This document shows positions 53,195-62,326 of a stretch of 64,000 bases of DNA, one piece after another (within the stretch, counting starts at the first letter, position 1; the number at the start of each line of letters is the position of its first letter). This stretch comes from Oxalobacteraceae bacterium UBA6018 (GTDB taxonomy: Bacteria > Pseudomonadota > Gammaproteobacteria > Burkholderiales > Burkholderiaceae_D): the NCBI GenBank assembly GCA_002428015.1, contig DIZW01000031.1:94099-158098 (forward strand), given 5' to 3'. A program made the translations under genes and the position numbers. The notes under the pieces were generated by a model. It ran no database searches, was not told the origin of the DNA, and saw only the letters and a list, made by a program, of their open reading frames with translations.

Positions 53195-55630
53195 TTAAAA
53201 GCGATACAACAGCGATAGTTCATAGGCGCGGCCGAATATCGGGCGGGCGATGATCGGTCCGCTACTTGCGCCATTCAAGCGCGAGTTTCCTTCGGTGAGG
53301 CCCAGTTCATTGCTCAAATTTGTTCCGGCCAGACGAACCTCCACCTTGTCGCCGATCTGAGCGAGGATGCCGGCGTCGACCGTCTTATAGGCAGGCAAAT
53401 ATTGCGTGTTTGCCTGATCAGCCCAACGCTCTCCGATCTGCGTATAGGTGCCGTAGAACTTAATCGAATTGTCACCCATCGGAATCTCATAACTGGGCGT
53501 CAAACGATACTGCAGCTTCGGTTGGCGCTGCACCGTATTGCCAGAAATGGCGGGATTGTCCTTGTACTTGGAATCCTGATAATCGCCGGTCCAGGTCACC
53601 TGCAGGCCGGGCAGCGGGCGCACCGCCAGTTCGAATTCCAGGCCTTTACCGGACGAGCCGCTGATCGAATTGATCACAGCATTGGTGGTGATTCGCTGGA
53701 ACGAGATGCCGGAAAAGTCCGTGTAAAACGCATTGACGTAGGCACTGTAGAACCTGTTCGCGGTCTTGAAGCCGACCTCATATTGGGTGACCTTAGGGGT
53801 GGGCACGCCGTTGCGGTCATCCAGGGCACCCTGGCTGCCCGCATTGCGCATATCATCGAAGGCGATGAAGGTGTGGCCGGTATTGGCGCGGGCGAATACG
53901 CTCATGTCCTTGTTCAGCTTGTAGATTCCGCCGAGCGTGAACGAGCTCACCGAATCGTCCCGCTTCAATCCCTTGAACGTTCCATCAGGCATTGAGGTGC
54001 CATTGTTATAGAGGGTCGAGGAATTGCCATCAGTGTCCATTGATTGAAGATTGGAAATCGACGCGTTCAGGCGCTGGGTTTCCCTGCGCAAGCCGGCGTC
54101 GGCCTTCAGCTGATCGTTAATCTTCCATTCGTTAGCGACAAAGAACGCCGTATTACTGCCGGAGTAGGAGGCGACCGGCGCATAGAAGACCGGGCCATCG
54201 GTGCCGTTGTGCGCCACGACAACGCCATTATTCAGGCTAACGTTGATGAGACTGGCGTTCGGCGTTGCTGTCATCAGGTGGCTGTTACCGAGATACCAGA
54301 CGTCGTGTGAGGTGTAGTTGGCAACGTAGGCGCCTATCGTGGTGGTATTGTTTTTTACCAACTCCTTGCTGATGCGAAATTCATCCGTGAACGAGGTCAA
54401 CTTTTTCTCGACCGCCCACAGCCCTGCGGACATCACTTGCTGATTTGGATCGACCGCGCCGCCATGGACGTAGGTGGCGGTGCCGGACGTGGCGCCATTG
54501 GTTGTGACCGCGTTGGCAAGATAGGACGCCATGGTTTGCGGATTGTTACCGGTAAACACGGCGATCGTATTCAGGTTGCCACTGAAATAGTTTGCCTTGT
54601 TCGAGACATTCCAACCATTGATCTTCTGATCAAATTCTGCCCCCACCACGTTCGACTGCAAGCCCCGGCCGTCACCTAGATCGTAGTTCAGGGTTTTTCC
54701 GGGCGCCGCTTCGATCGTGAAGTTGCGCAACTCATTCCCCATCAGCGTACCGGTCAAGGCATTGAAACCAGGGAAGCTTGTGATGGTATGACCGTTGTCG
54801 CTGGATATTAAAGGCACCCCGGTATAGAAGGCATTCTTGTCGTTGGTGGTGCGCGCGTAGATCGTCAACTCGCCCTGGTCGAGCTTGCGGGTCAATGTCG
54901 CGGTCAACTGGCCGCCGTCATCGGCCGGAAACTGCGCATTGCGCACGCCCTCCGTGACGCGATGAAATCCCCCGACCGCGCCATACCAGCCGTCGGCGAT
55001 TTTGCCGCTGTAAAACAAATCGACGCGACGCTCCTTGCCGGTACCGGTCGTGAAACGAGCGCTGCCCTCAGGCGTGTCATCGCCTCGTTTCAGCACAAAG
55101 TTCATCGTAGCGCCCGGCTGGCCTGTGCCATAAATGGTGCTTGGCCCGCCCCGCAACACTTCAACGCGCTCAACCGTGTCGTCGAGACGGAATGCGGACG
55201 ATCCCTCAAAAAACGACAGGACCGGGACGGGGTATACCGGACTGCCCTCCATCTGGACCGACACGAAGGGTGAGTCGCTGCCGGATGGAAAGCCGCGCAC
55301 CTCGATATTCGCGCCGGATTGACCACCGGTTGCCTCAGCGAAAACGCCCGGGACCAATTTCATGACATCGGCCGTACTGCTGGGCGATGCTTCCTTCAAT
55401 TGCTCTTCGGTGGCGGTGGTGATGGAAAAACTGGCATCGATCTTGCGGCCGCCTGTGGCGGACGCCGTACCGGTTACGACAACTTGTTGAATTTCGGTCG
55501 CCACCGCGTCTTTGGGCGGCGTCGATTGCCCGGGGCCCTGAGCAGGCTGCTCCCCCGCGTTGGCCTGATTCATGAGCGTTAAAACTGCGATCGTGATGGA
55601 AGAAAGAAGAAACGTGGCTGGGCTTTTCAT
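53195..55630 (-). CDS. TonB-dependent receptor of the duplicated TBDR-LacI module (copy A)
   Basis: 811 residues. Signal peptide MKSPATFLLSSITIAVLTLMNQANA. Then IQQVVVTGTASATGGRKIDASFSITTATEEQLKEASPSSTADVMKLVPGVFAEATGGQSGANIEVRGFPSGSDSPFVSVQMEGSPVYP and RVEVLRGGPSTIYGTGQPGATMNFVLKRG form the plug. The barrel ends RAYELSLLYRF. It is paralogous over its length to the TBDR at 58265-60772 (same signal peptide pattern, VFAEATGGQSGANIEVRGFPS, same C-terminus). It is divergent from a LacI regulator and has a TGATAGCGATGTCA operator in the shared upstream region. Probably a sugar receptor under LacI control. Confidence 0.92.
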   Translation of the reverse strand: MKSPATFLLSSITIAVLTLMNQANAGEQPAQGPGQSTPPKDAVATEIQQVVVTGTASATGGRKIDASFSITTATEEQLKEASPSSTADVMKLVPGVFAEATGGQSGANIEVRGFPSGSDSPFVSVQMEGSPVYPVPVLSFFEGSSAFRLDDTVERVEVLRGGPSTIYGTGQPGATMNFVLKRGDDTPEGSARFTTGTGKERRVDLFYSGKIADGWYGAVGGFHRVTEGVRNAQFPADDGGQLTATLTRKLDQGELTIYARTTNDKNAFYTGVPLISSDNGHTITSFPGFNALTGTLMGNELRNFTIEAAPGKTLNYDLGDGRGLQSNVVGAEFDQKINGWNVSNKANYFSGNLNTIAVFTGNNPQTMASYLANAVTTNGATSGTATYVHGGAVDPNQQVMSAGLWAVEKKLTSFTDEFRISKELVKNNTTTIGAYVANYTSHDVWYLGNSHLMTATPNASLINVSLNNGVVVAHNGTDGPVFYAPVASYSGSNTAFFVANEWKINDQLKADAGLRRETQRLNASISNLQSMDTDGNSSTLYNNGTSMPDGTFKGLKRDDSVSSFTLGGIYKLNKDMSVFARANTGHTFIAFDDMRNAGSQGALDDRNGVPTPKVTQYEVGFKTANRFYSAYVNAFYTDFSGISFQRITTNAVINSISGSSGKGLEFELAVRPLPGLQVTWTGDYQDSKYKDNPAISGNTVQRQPKLQYRLTPSYEIPMGDNSIKFYGTYTQIGERWADQANTQYLPAYKTVDAGILAQIGDKVEVRLAGTNLSNELGLTEGNSRLNGASSGPIIARPIFGRAYELSLLYRF

Positions 55631-55918
55631 AATTATTATGCGCTTTCTTATCAGAGTTTAGAGCATCTCCAGGACGGGGAATCAACAAGTTTCAATTAGA
55701 ACAACAGTGCGCCTTCAGCATTTCGGGCTGGAACTCCCCCCATTCCAGCCACCCCGCGTTTGCCGATTCAATTCAGCGGATGGGAACAATGACCCATTGA
55801 AACAAGGACCACATACCTTGTCAATAAAAATGATAGCGATGTCATTTTCAAGCCACAACTCAAGAATCGTGCCATAATGCGGCATCAACGTGACTTCCAC
55901 GCACCAGGTAAAGTGTCA
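55631..55918. promoter_or_regulatory. divergent promoter region of TBDR copy A and LacI copy A
   Basis: 288 bp without a gene. It contains the operator-like TGATAGCGATGTCA at 55831-55844, a GTCA half-site exactly 21 bp before its right half (55820-55823), and CAATGACCCATTG at 55788-55800. Ribosome-site-like GGTAAA precedes the LacI ATG. Confidence 0.5.
55831..55844. promoter_or_regulatory. candidate LacI operator TGATAGCGATGTCA
   Basis: TGATAGCGATGTCA matches the TGACAT-N2-ATGTCA palindrome seen in front of the paralogous TBDR. It lies 75 bp upstream of the LacI copy A start, in the region shared with TBDR copy A. Confidence 0.55.
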
Positions 55919-56926
55919 ATGTCCACCCAGAAAAACGGAATTACGAATGCCGGCGCCGGTTTGACGATGGAAGACATCGCCAAAGTCGCCGGCGTTTCTA
56001 AGATCACCGTGTCGCGGGCACTGCGCGACAGTCCGCTCGTGAAGCCGGACACCCGCGAGAAGATTCGCAAGCTCGCAAGTGAACATGGGTATCGCTTCAA
56101 TGTCAGCGCGCGCAACCTGCGGATGCGGCGCAGCTATTCCGTGGCTGTGGTGGTGGAAATGACCCCGATGTCAGGCCGCCCGATGTCCGACCCCTACCCG
56201 CTTGCCTTACTGGGAGGGATCACGCAACAACTGACCACCGCCGGCTACAGTGTGATCCTGACCGCAAAGCAACTTATCGACACTGGCCCCGTGCAGGGTG
56301 CCGATGGTGTGATTTTGCTTGGGCAAGGATTGCATGGCGATGCGATGCACGCGATGGAAAGATCGGGACTGCCGCTCGTGGTCTGGGGTGCCCAAGAAGA
56401 AGGATCGACCTGCGTGGTCGTCGGCAGCGACAACCACAAGAGCGGGCTGAGCGTGGCTGAGCGCTTCATCGGGCTTGGACGAAAGAAAATTATCTTCCTG
56501 GGAGATGTTGATCATGCAGAGGTCGGCCAGCGCTGCGCCGGCCTGATTAAAGGAATGCATGGCCACGGAAAAGTGCACATCATCCGGCCGAAGGCGTTTA
56601 CCGTTGACTCAGGCTTTGCCAGTATCGCGGCGGCACTGAAAAAAACGCCGCACGCCTGCGACGGCGTGTTCGCGGCCAGCGATCTGCTCGCTATGGGCGC
56701 GATCCGTGCATTGGCGGAAAACAATCTGCAGGTCCCGGAAGACGTGTCCGTCGTCGGCTACGATGACTCGCCGAGCGCCGCCAGTTTTATTCCAGCATTG
56801 ACGAGCGTCCACCAGGACCTGCGCGATGGCGGAGAAATGCTTGCCCAAAAGATCCTCGACCTGATCGATGGCAAAGTGGTCAGTTCGGAAATGCTGCCGA
56901 CCAAGCTGGTCGTTCGCCAAACCTGA
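55919..56926 (+). CDS. LacI-family transcriptional regulator (copy A)
   Basis: 335 residues from ATG 55919 (MSTQKNGITNAGAG); an ATG at 55877 would add 14 residues and has no site. HTH and hinge: LTMEDIAKVAGVSKITVSRALRDSPLVKPDTREKIRKLASEHGYRFNVSARNLRMRRSYSV. Sugar-binding domain: GITQQLTTAGYSVILTAKQ, GVILLGQGLHGDA, LVVWGAQ, SGLSVAERFIGLGRKKIIFLGD, GVFAASDLLAMGAIRALAENNLQVPEDVSVVGYDDSPSA. It is paralogous to the convergent LacI gene next door, with only 38 bp between their stops. It probably represses the divergent TBDR through TGACAT-type operators. The sugar effector is unknown. Confidence 0.93.
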   Translation: MSTQKNGITNAGAGLTMEDIAKVAGVSKITVSRALRDSPLVKPDTREKIRKLASEHGYRFNVSARNLRMRRSYSVAVVVEMTPMSGRPMSDPYPLALLGGITQQLTTAGYSVILTAKQLIDTGPVQGADGVILLGQGLHGDAMHAMERSGLPLVVWGAQEEGSTCVVVGSDNHKSGLSVAERFIGLGRKKIIFLGDVDHAEVGQRCAGLIKGMHGHGKVHIIRPKAFTVDSGFASIAAALKKTPHACDGVFAASDLLAMGAIRALAENNLQVPEDVSVVGYDDSPSAASFIPALTSVHQDLRDGGEMLAQKILDLIDGKVVSSEMLPTKLVVRQT

Positions 56927-56964
56927 ACGGTCCAGGCAAGCGGCGCATAGGATGGCCGCAAGGG

Positions 56965-57975
56965 CTAAGTCTGGCGGGGTATCAACATGGCAGGCAGCAT
57001 TTCAGACGCGACGGCCTCGCCACGGATCAGGTCGAGTATTTTCCTGGCGAGCAGTACGCCCCCCTCATGCAAGCGCTGATGCACGCTCGATAGCGGCGGC
57101 GAAAAATTGGCGGCTCCCGGCGTATTATCGTAGCCAACGACGGACACGTCCTCGGGCACGCTGAGGTTGCCTTCCAGCAATGCGTCCACAGCCCCCATTG
57201 CCAGCAGATCGCTGGCGGCGAACACCCCGTCGTAGCCCCCACCGGGATTGCCCAACGCTGCCGAAATACTGTCAAACCCGGCTTCGTAAGTGAACGCCTT
57301 TGGGCTAATGGCATGGACTAACGTCCCCTCCCGTTCCGCGGCGTCCATAAAGCCGACGCAGCGTTCGCGCACTTCAGCATGATTCACATCGCCGAGGAAG
57401 ATGAACCGCCTGCGCCCTTGCTCAAGGAACCGTTCCGCCACACTCATCCCCCCTTTGCGGTTGTCGCTGCCGACGACGATACAGCATGAGTCCCGGTCCG
57501 GCGCGCCCCACACGACGAGGGGCGATCCGAAACGCTCGAGCGCCAATGCGGCCTCGCCAAGCGCACCTTGTCCGAGCAGGATCAATCCATCCGGCCCCGG
57601 CATCGCCGCTGCTTGCATCAGCTGCATCGAAGTGAGCACGACGCTGTATCCGGCTGTGGTGAGTTCCTGCGTGATGCCGCCCAGCAGCTCCAGCGGGTAA
57701 GGGTCAGACATCGGGCGGCCCTTCATCGGCGCCATTTCGACGACGACCGCCACCAGGTAACTACGCCGCATACGCAGATTGCGGGCGTTGACATTGATTC
57801 GGTAGCCCATCTCATTGGCGACCTTCCGAATCGTCGCGCGGGTTGCGGGGGCGACCAGGGGACTGTCGCGCAAGGCGCGCGAAACGGTGATCGAGGAAAC
57901 GCCGGCGACTTTAGCGATATCTGCCATGGTCAACCCCGCCCCCTTCTTGAAACTCTCCTTCGTCTCGGCCTGCAT
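56965..57975 (-). CDS. LacI-family transcriptional regulator (copy B)
   Basis: 336 residues from ATG 57975, preceded by GAGGGTG; the longer open frame to 58056 overlaps an operator and is unlikely to be translated. HTH: LTMADIAKVAGVSSITVSRALRDSPLVAPATRATIRKVANEMGYRINVNARNLRMRRSYLV, almost identical to copy A, including the recognition helix and hinge. The ligand domain (GGITQELTTAGYSVVLTSMQ, GLILLGQGALGEA, GVFAASDLLAMGAVDALLEGNLSVPEDVSVVGYDNTPGA) is similar but more divergent. It is divergent from TBDR copy B. The three operators at 58051-58106 lie upstream of it, so autoregulation is likely. Confidence 0.93.
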   Translation of the reverse strand: MQAETKESFKKGAGLTMADIAKVAGVSSITVSRALRDSPLVAPATRATIRKVANEMGYRINVNARNLRMRRSYLVAVVVEMAPMKGRPMSDPYPLELLGGITQELTTAGYSVVLTSMQLMQAAAMPGPDGLILLGQGALGEAALALERFGSPLVVWGAPDRDSCCIVVGSDNRKGGMSVAERFLEQGRRRFIFLGDVNHAEVRERCVGFMDAAEREGTLVHAISPKAFTYEAGFDSISAALGNPGGGYDGVFAASDLLAMGAVDALLEGNLSVPEDVSVVGYDNTPGAANFSPPLSSVHQRLHEGGVLLARKILDLIRGEAVASEMLPAMLIPRQT

Positions 57976-58050
57976 GTCACCCTCTATTAGCAACAAGATA
58001 TCGATCAGCCGGCACATTATGACAGCATCGCCGCCGCCGTTGCAAATTAA

Positions 58051-58106
58051 TGACATCGATCACATCAATGATGACATCCATAACATTTTTATTGACATCA
58101 ATGTCA
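58051..58106. promoter_or_regulatory. three phased LacI-type operators upstream of TBDR copy B
   Basis: Three copies of one 14-mer start at 58051 (TGACATCGATCACA), 58072 (TGACATCCATAACA) and 58093 (TGACATCAATGTCA). They are exactly 21 bp apart, two helical turns, so regulators would line up on one face of the DNA. The third is the most symmetric. They lie between LacI copy B (start 57975) and TBDR copy B (start 58265). Confidence 0.7.
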
Positions 58107-58264
58107 TTTGTTTCAATGACTTGTCTTTACTTGCAAACAAGCATCTCGCGTCAATTGGTGCTGCAAGGAAAGAGTGGGGATGAGACGTCCGTGTCCGTGC
58201 GGCGCGCAGGCGATTTCATCAAGGAGGCGAATTTTTTGATTCAAAATAAGAAAGACACTTACAC

Positions 58265-60772
58265 ATGAAAAGCCATAAACAATTTTTGCTGTCGTCCGTC
58301 ACGCTGGCCGTGCTGACGCTGATGAATCAGGCAAGCAGCGCCGCGGCGGAAGCGGCGCCTCAGGCCGACGCAGCGCCGGCGCCAACGGATCAGGCCAAGG
58401 AAGTGCGCGCCGAAGTCCAGCAAGTTGTTGTGACCGGGACCGCTGCCGCCGGCGGCATTCGCAAGATCGACGCCTCATTCTCGATCACGACGGCAACCGA
58501 GGAACAGATCAAGGAAGCCAATCCAACCTCGACCGCTGACTTGCTCAAGATCACGCCCGGCGTTTTCGCCGAAGCCACCGGCGGCCAATCCGGCGCCAAC
58601 ATCGAAGTACGCGGCTTTCCATCGAACAGCGACTCCCCTTTCGTCACCATTGAAATGAATGGCTCGCCGCTGTTCCCGCCACCAACGCTGAATTTCTTTG
58701 AAGGCTCGTCGATCTTCCGGCTTGACGATACGATCGAACGGGTTGAGGTACTTCGTGGTGGCCCAAGCCCAGTTTTTGGCAACGGTCAGCCAGGTGCGAC
58801 CGTCAACTTTATCCTCAAGAAGGGAACCGACACGCCTGAAGGCAGCCTGCGCACCACCCTTGGCAGCGGCAACCTGCATCGCGTCGACGGCTACTTTGGC
58901 GGCAAGATCGCCGATGGCTGGTATGCATCGCTCGGTGGCTTCTACCGCAGCACGAAAACCGTCAAGGATGCCGGCTATCCCGCCGACGATGGCGGCCAGC
59001 TGACCGCCACCATCACCCGCAAGCTCGACGACGGCCAGCTCACCGCGTATGCGCGCACCCTGAACGATAAGAACGCCTTCCTGACGTCGATCCCGCTGCT
59101 GCAAGATCCAGTGACCAAGAAGTTGTCGCCGTTCCCCGGCTTCGATCCGCTGACCGGTGTATTCCAAGGCCCCGAACTGCGCAACATCCACTCGGACATC
59201 GGCAATGGCCAGTTCCTGGAGAAGGATCTGGCGGACGGCCGTGGCGCCTCGATCACCACCTTTGGTGCGAACTTCGACCAGAAAATCAACGGCTTTAGTG
59301 TCAGCAACAACGTCAACTACACCTCGGGTAACGTACCGACGCTGGCATTGTTCAACGGCGGCAGCGTGCCACAAACGATGCAAGCGTATATCGACGCCCA
59401 GCTCTCCCGCAGTCCAGGCGCTACGGCTGGCTCGGCCTTCTACGTCACGGGTGGCGCGGCGGTTGATCCGAATCAGCAAGTCACCCCGGTTGGCCTGTGG
59501 TCGGTGGAGAAACACATACAGTCGATGACGGACGAACTGCGTATCAGCAAGGAAATCGTAAAGGGCAACACCTTGACCGCCGGCGCCTATATCGCCGACT
59601 ACTCCAACAAGGACCTGTGGTACCTCGGCAACCAGGTGTTGATTAGCGCGCAATCGCAAGGCCGCCCTATCCGTGTCGCGCTGAACAACGGCGCCCAGGT
59701 CACCGATGCCAGCGGCTACCAATCCGGTGCCACCTTCTCCATGCGCGAATCCGACAGCGGCAGCAATGAAGCGGTGTTCCTGGCCGACGAGTGGACCGTC
59801 AGTGACCGTATCAAGGTCGATGGCGGCATTCGCTATGAACGCCAGGAAGCCCACCTGAACCGCGAAGGCCAGAACGGGGTCGACACCGACCATAACCCAC
59901 TGACCTTGTACAACAACTCGGTATCAACCCTGAACGGTACGCACACTACCTGGGACCAGAAAAACAATCTGTTTGCCTGGACTCTGGGTGGCAATTACAA
60001 GCTGTCGAAAGACTTCAGTGTGTTTGCGCGCGCCAACCGCGGTGGCACGATGCCGCAGTTTGGCACCATCCAATCGCTGTCGACCCCGTCGGGCGTGCCC
60101 TGCGCTGCCGGCGCCCAAGTATGCGCCGCCCCGGTGGTCAAGGCCGAGCAGGCTGAAATTGGCCTGAAGACCGTTGGCACCATGTACAGCGTCTACCTGA
60201 CCTTGTTCCATAATCAGTTCACCGGCCTGGTCAATACGGTGCTGGACGCGAATGGTTTCTCGACCAGCACGCTTGGCGGTTCCAAAGGCAACGGCATCGA
60301 GTACGACGTCACCCTGCGCCCCCTGCCCAGCTTGAAAATCGCGCTCACCGGCGACTACCAGAAGTCGGAGAACAGCGACTATGATGAAGCCAAGTACCCA
60401 GGCTACAACGGCAAATGGATTCTGCGTCAGCCACGTAACCAGTTCCGCCTGACGCCGTCCTACAGCATCCCAATGGGCGACAACACGCTCAAGCTGTACG
60501 GCACCTATTCGTACGTCGGCAAGCGCTATTCGGACCTGCAGAACCAGCAGGCAATGCCGAGCTACAAAACGGTGGACGCCGGCGCCCTGCTGGAAATCGG
60601 CGACAAGCTGGAATTGCGCTTTAGCGGATCGAATCTGACCAACGAACTGGGTATTTCCGAGGTCAACGTCCGCGCGTCGGCTCTGCCTGTCACCGGCACC
60701 GTGCAGAATGCCTTCATGGGTCGCCCATTGCTCGGACGCGCCTATGAACTGTCGCTGATGTATCACTTCTAA
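58265..60772 (+). CDS. TonB-dependent receptor of the duplicated TBDR-LacI module (copy B)
   Basis: 835 residues. Signal peptide MKSHKQFLLSSVTLAVLTLMNQASSA. Plug: VQQVVVTGTAAAGGIRKIDASFSITTATEEQIKEANPTSTADLLKITPGVFAEATGGQSGANIEVRGFPSNSDSPFVTIEMNGSPLFP and RVEVLRGGPSPVFGNGQPGATVNFILKKG. The barrel ends RAYELSLMYHF. It is paralogous to copy A throughout. The operator array lies upstream and a glucokinase gene follows on the same strand after structured spacer DNA, which points to a glucose-containing substrate (inference). Confidence 0.93.
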   Translation: MKSHKQFLLSSVTLAVLTLMNQASSAAAEAAPQADAAPAPTDQAKEVRAEVQQVVVTGTAAAGGIRKIDASFSITTATEEQIKEANPTSTADLLKITPGVFAEATGGQSGANIEVRGFPSNSDSPFVTIEMNGSPLFPPPTLNFFEGSSIFRLDDTIERVEVLRGGPSPVFGNGQPGATVNFILKKGTDTPEGSLRTTLGSGNLHRVDGYFGGKIADGWYASLGGFYRSTKTVKDAGYPADDGGQLTATITRKLDDGQLTAYARTLNDKNAFLTSIPLLQDPVTKKLSPFPGFDPLTGVFQGPELRNIHSDIGNGQFLEKDLADGRGASITTFGANFDQKINGFSVSNNVNYTSGNVPTLALFNGGSVPQTMQAYIDAQLSRSPGATAGSAFYVTGGAAVDPNQQVTPVGLWSVEKHIQSMTDELRISKEIVKGNTLTAGAYIADYSNKDLWYLGNQVLISAQSQGRPIRVALNNGAQVTDASGYQSGATFSMRESDSGSNEAVFLADEWTVSDRIKVDGGIRYERQEAHLNREGQNGVDTDHNPLTLYNNSVSTLNGTHTTWDQKNNLFAWTLGGNYKLSKDFSVFARANRGGTMPQFGTIQSLSTPSGVPCAAGAQVCAAPVVKAEQAEIGLKTVGTMYSVYLTLFHNQFTGLVNTVLDANGFSTSTLGGSKGNGIEYDVTLRPLPSLKIALTGDYQKSENSDYDEAKYPGYNGKWILRQPRNQFRLTPSYSIPMGDNTLKLYGTYSYVGKRYSDLQNQQAMPSYKTVDAGALLEIGDKLELRFSGSNLTNELGISEVNVRASALPVTGTVQNAFMGRPLLGRAYELSLMYHF

Positions 60773-60836
60773 ATGAAGGATGCCGCGCCGCAGACGCCAC
60801 CCCAGGCGTCGCCGGTGCGGCGCTCGTACCCGAGCC

Positions 60837-60874
60837 TAGCCGGCGCCAGGAGCTATCGCCCCTCGCGCCGGCTA
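60837..60874 (+). terminator. 10-bp hairpin between TBDR copy B and glucokinase
   Basis: Arms TAGCCGGCGC (60837-60846) and GCGCCGGCTA (60865-60874) enclose an 18-nt loop. No T-run follows. A second smaller stem (GACGCC/GGCGTC, near 60793-60810) precedes it. This spacer RNA is well structured and may reduce read-through into the kinase gene. Confidence 0.45.
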
Positions 60875-60956
60875 CGACGCTCACCCCGCAGGTCCATTCA
60901 CTGGAGCGAGACAAGCTTGCTCGTCCTCCTCCCCTTCTAGAAAATAAAGGCGCGCC

Positions 60957-61973
60957 ATGTCCAACCACACTGAGGCAAAGTCGTTGCGGAACACCTCAGC
61001 CGCGTTTAGTACCTTCACTGAAAGAAAATTGTTAGCCGACATAGGCGGCACGAATGCTCGCTTCGCACTCGAGTACGACGGGCAGATCGAGGAGGTGCGG
61101 GTGCTGCAATGCGCCGACTTTCCAACCCTGTCGGAAGCACTGCATGCCTACCTTAACGAGCCCACCGTCGCCGCCCGCATTGGTGGACAGGTCATTGATG
61201 CCGGTATTGCCATTGCCAATCCAGTCACGGGCGACGAAGTGAGCATGACCAACCACCACTGGCGCTTTTCGATCGAAGCGGTACGCCGCGAATTCGGCTT
61301 CACCAAGCTACTTGTGGTCAACGACTACCGGGCCATGGCACGCAGCCTGCCGTGCCTCGGGCCACAAGACATACGTCAAGTCGGCCGGGGAACGAAGGGC
61401 TCCGGCCCGATCGGCCTGCTCGGCGCCGGGACCGGCCTGGGCATGTCGGGCTTGGTGCCTGCGGATGAGGACTGGCTCGCGCTCGACAGCGAAGGGGGCC
61501 ACGTCACGTTCTCGCCATCGGACGATCGGGAGATCGACATCTTGCGCTTCGCATGGAAGGAATACCCACATGTGTCGGCCGAACGCATGATGTCCGGAAT
61601 TGGCCTGCAGATTGTCTACCGAGCACTGGCTTCCCGTACCGGCGAGATCGCGCGCCCTCTGAGCGTGGCGGAAATCGTGCAATGTGCGCTGAGCAGCAAG
61701 TGTCTATTGTGTGTCGAAACGATTGAATGCTTCTGCGAAATGCTCGGCACCGCTGCCGGCAACCTCGCCGTCACACTGGGTGCGACCGGTGGCATTTACA
61801 TCGGTGGCGGTATCGTGCCGCGCTTGGGCAGCTTCTTCGATCGCTCCGGATTTCGTCGCCGCTTTGAACAAAAGGGACGCTTTTCGGACTACCTGTCGCA
61901 AATTCCAACTTACGTCATCACGGCGCCCTTCCCCACCTTCCTGGGCATGTCCGCCCTTCTGCGCCAGCACTGA
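60957..61973 (+). CDS. glk: glucokinase (Glk, hexokinase-type fold, non-ROK)
   Basis: 338 residues; AAAGG lies before the ATG, and a short extra N-terminus of about 20 residues precedes the conserved start. Motifs: KLLADIGGTNARFALEYDG (phosphate 1), LLVVNDYRAMARSLP with the catalytic Asp, PIGLLGAGTGLGMSGLVP, LDSEGGHVTFSPSDDREIDILRF, ERMMSGIGLQIVYRAL and GGIYIGGGIVPRL. It phosphorylates intracellular glucose with ATP. Standing right after the LacI-controlled TBDR, it suggests that the imported compound yields glucose. Confidence 0.93.
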   Translation: MSNHTEAKSLRNTSAAFSTFTERKLLADIGGTNARFALEYDGQIEEVRVLQCADFPTLSEALHAYLNEPTVAARIGGQVIDAGIAIANPVTGDEVSMTNHHWRFSIEAVRREFGFTKLLVVNDYRAMARSLPCLGPQDIRQVGRGTKGSGPIGLLGAGTGLGMSGLVPADEDWLALDSEGGHVTFSPSDDREIDILRFAWKEYPHVSAERMMSGIGLQIVYRALASRTGEIARPLSVAEIVQCALSSKCLLCVETIECFCEMLGTAAGNLAVTLGATGGIYIGGGIVPRLGSFFDRSGFRRRFEQKGRFSDYLSQIPTYVITAPFPTFLGMSALLRQH

Positions 61974-61983
61974 CACGATCTCG

Positions 61984-62013
61984 CCTGTCCGCCCAGATCG
62001 AGGGCCGGACAGG
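61984..62013 (+). terminator. hairpin after glucokinase
   Basis: Arms CCTGTCCG (61984-61991) and CGGACAGG (62006-62013) with a 14-nt loop lie 11 bp after the glk stop. No T-tract follows, so it may be a weak or Rho-assisted terminator. Confidence 0.5.
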
Positions 62014-62326
62014 AATGGGCAGGTGTGCCCTCCACGTCATAAGTGCGAATGTTTGCCATGGCGGCCTGCGGCGCGCTTCATGTGGTCATCTAACAGCGCT
62101 GAGCGGGGCCCGGCCTCGTCGTCCAGGCTGACCTGGGCAGCCAACCCGCGAGCGCGCCTTACCCGTAACGGCTAGCACCCCGCGCGGCACAACCGGAATC
62201 GAATAAATTCCACATTGGCCTGTCGACCGCCGTCAACGAACGGAAAATGGCAACGGGCAAACCTATCGTGTCCAATGGCGCCTTTTTGAACTCAGCGAAA
62301 AGAACGATTCGTTTCGGCTCGCCCCT
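62014..62326. other. 313-bp gene-free stretch after glk
   Basis: Apart from the hairpin just upstream I see no gene, repeat or operator here. The genes on either side are convergent, so it is a 3'-to-3' spacer. Confidence 0.4.
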
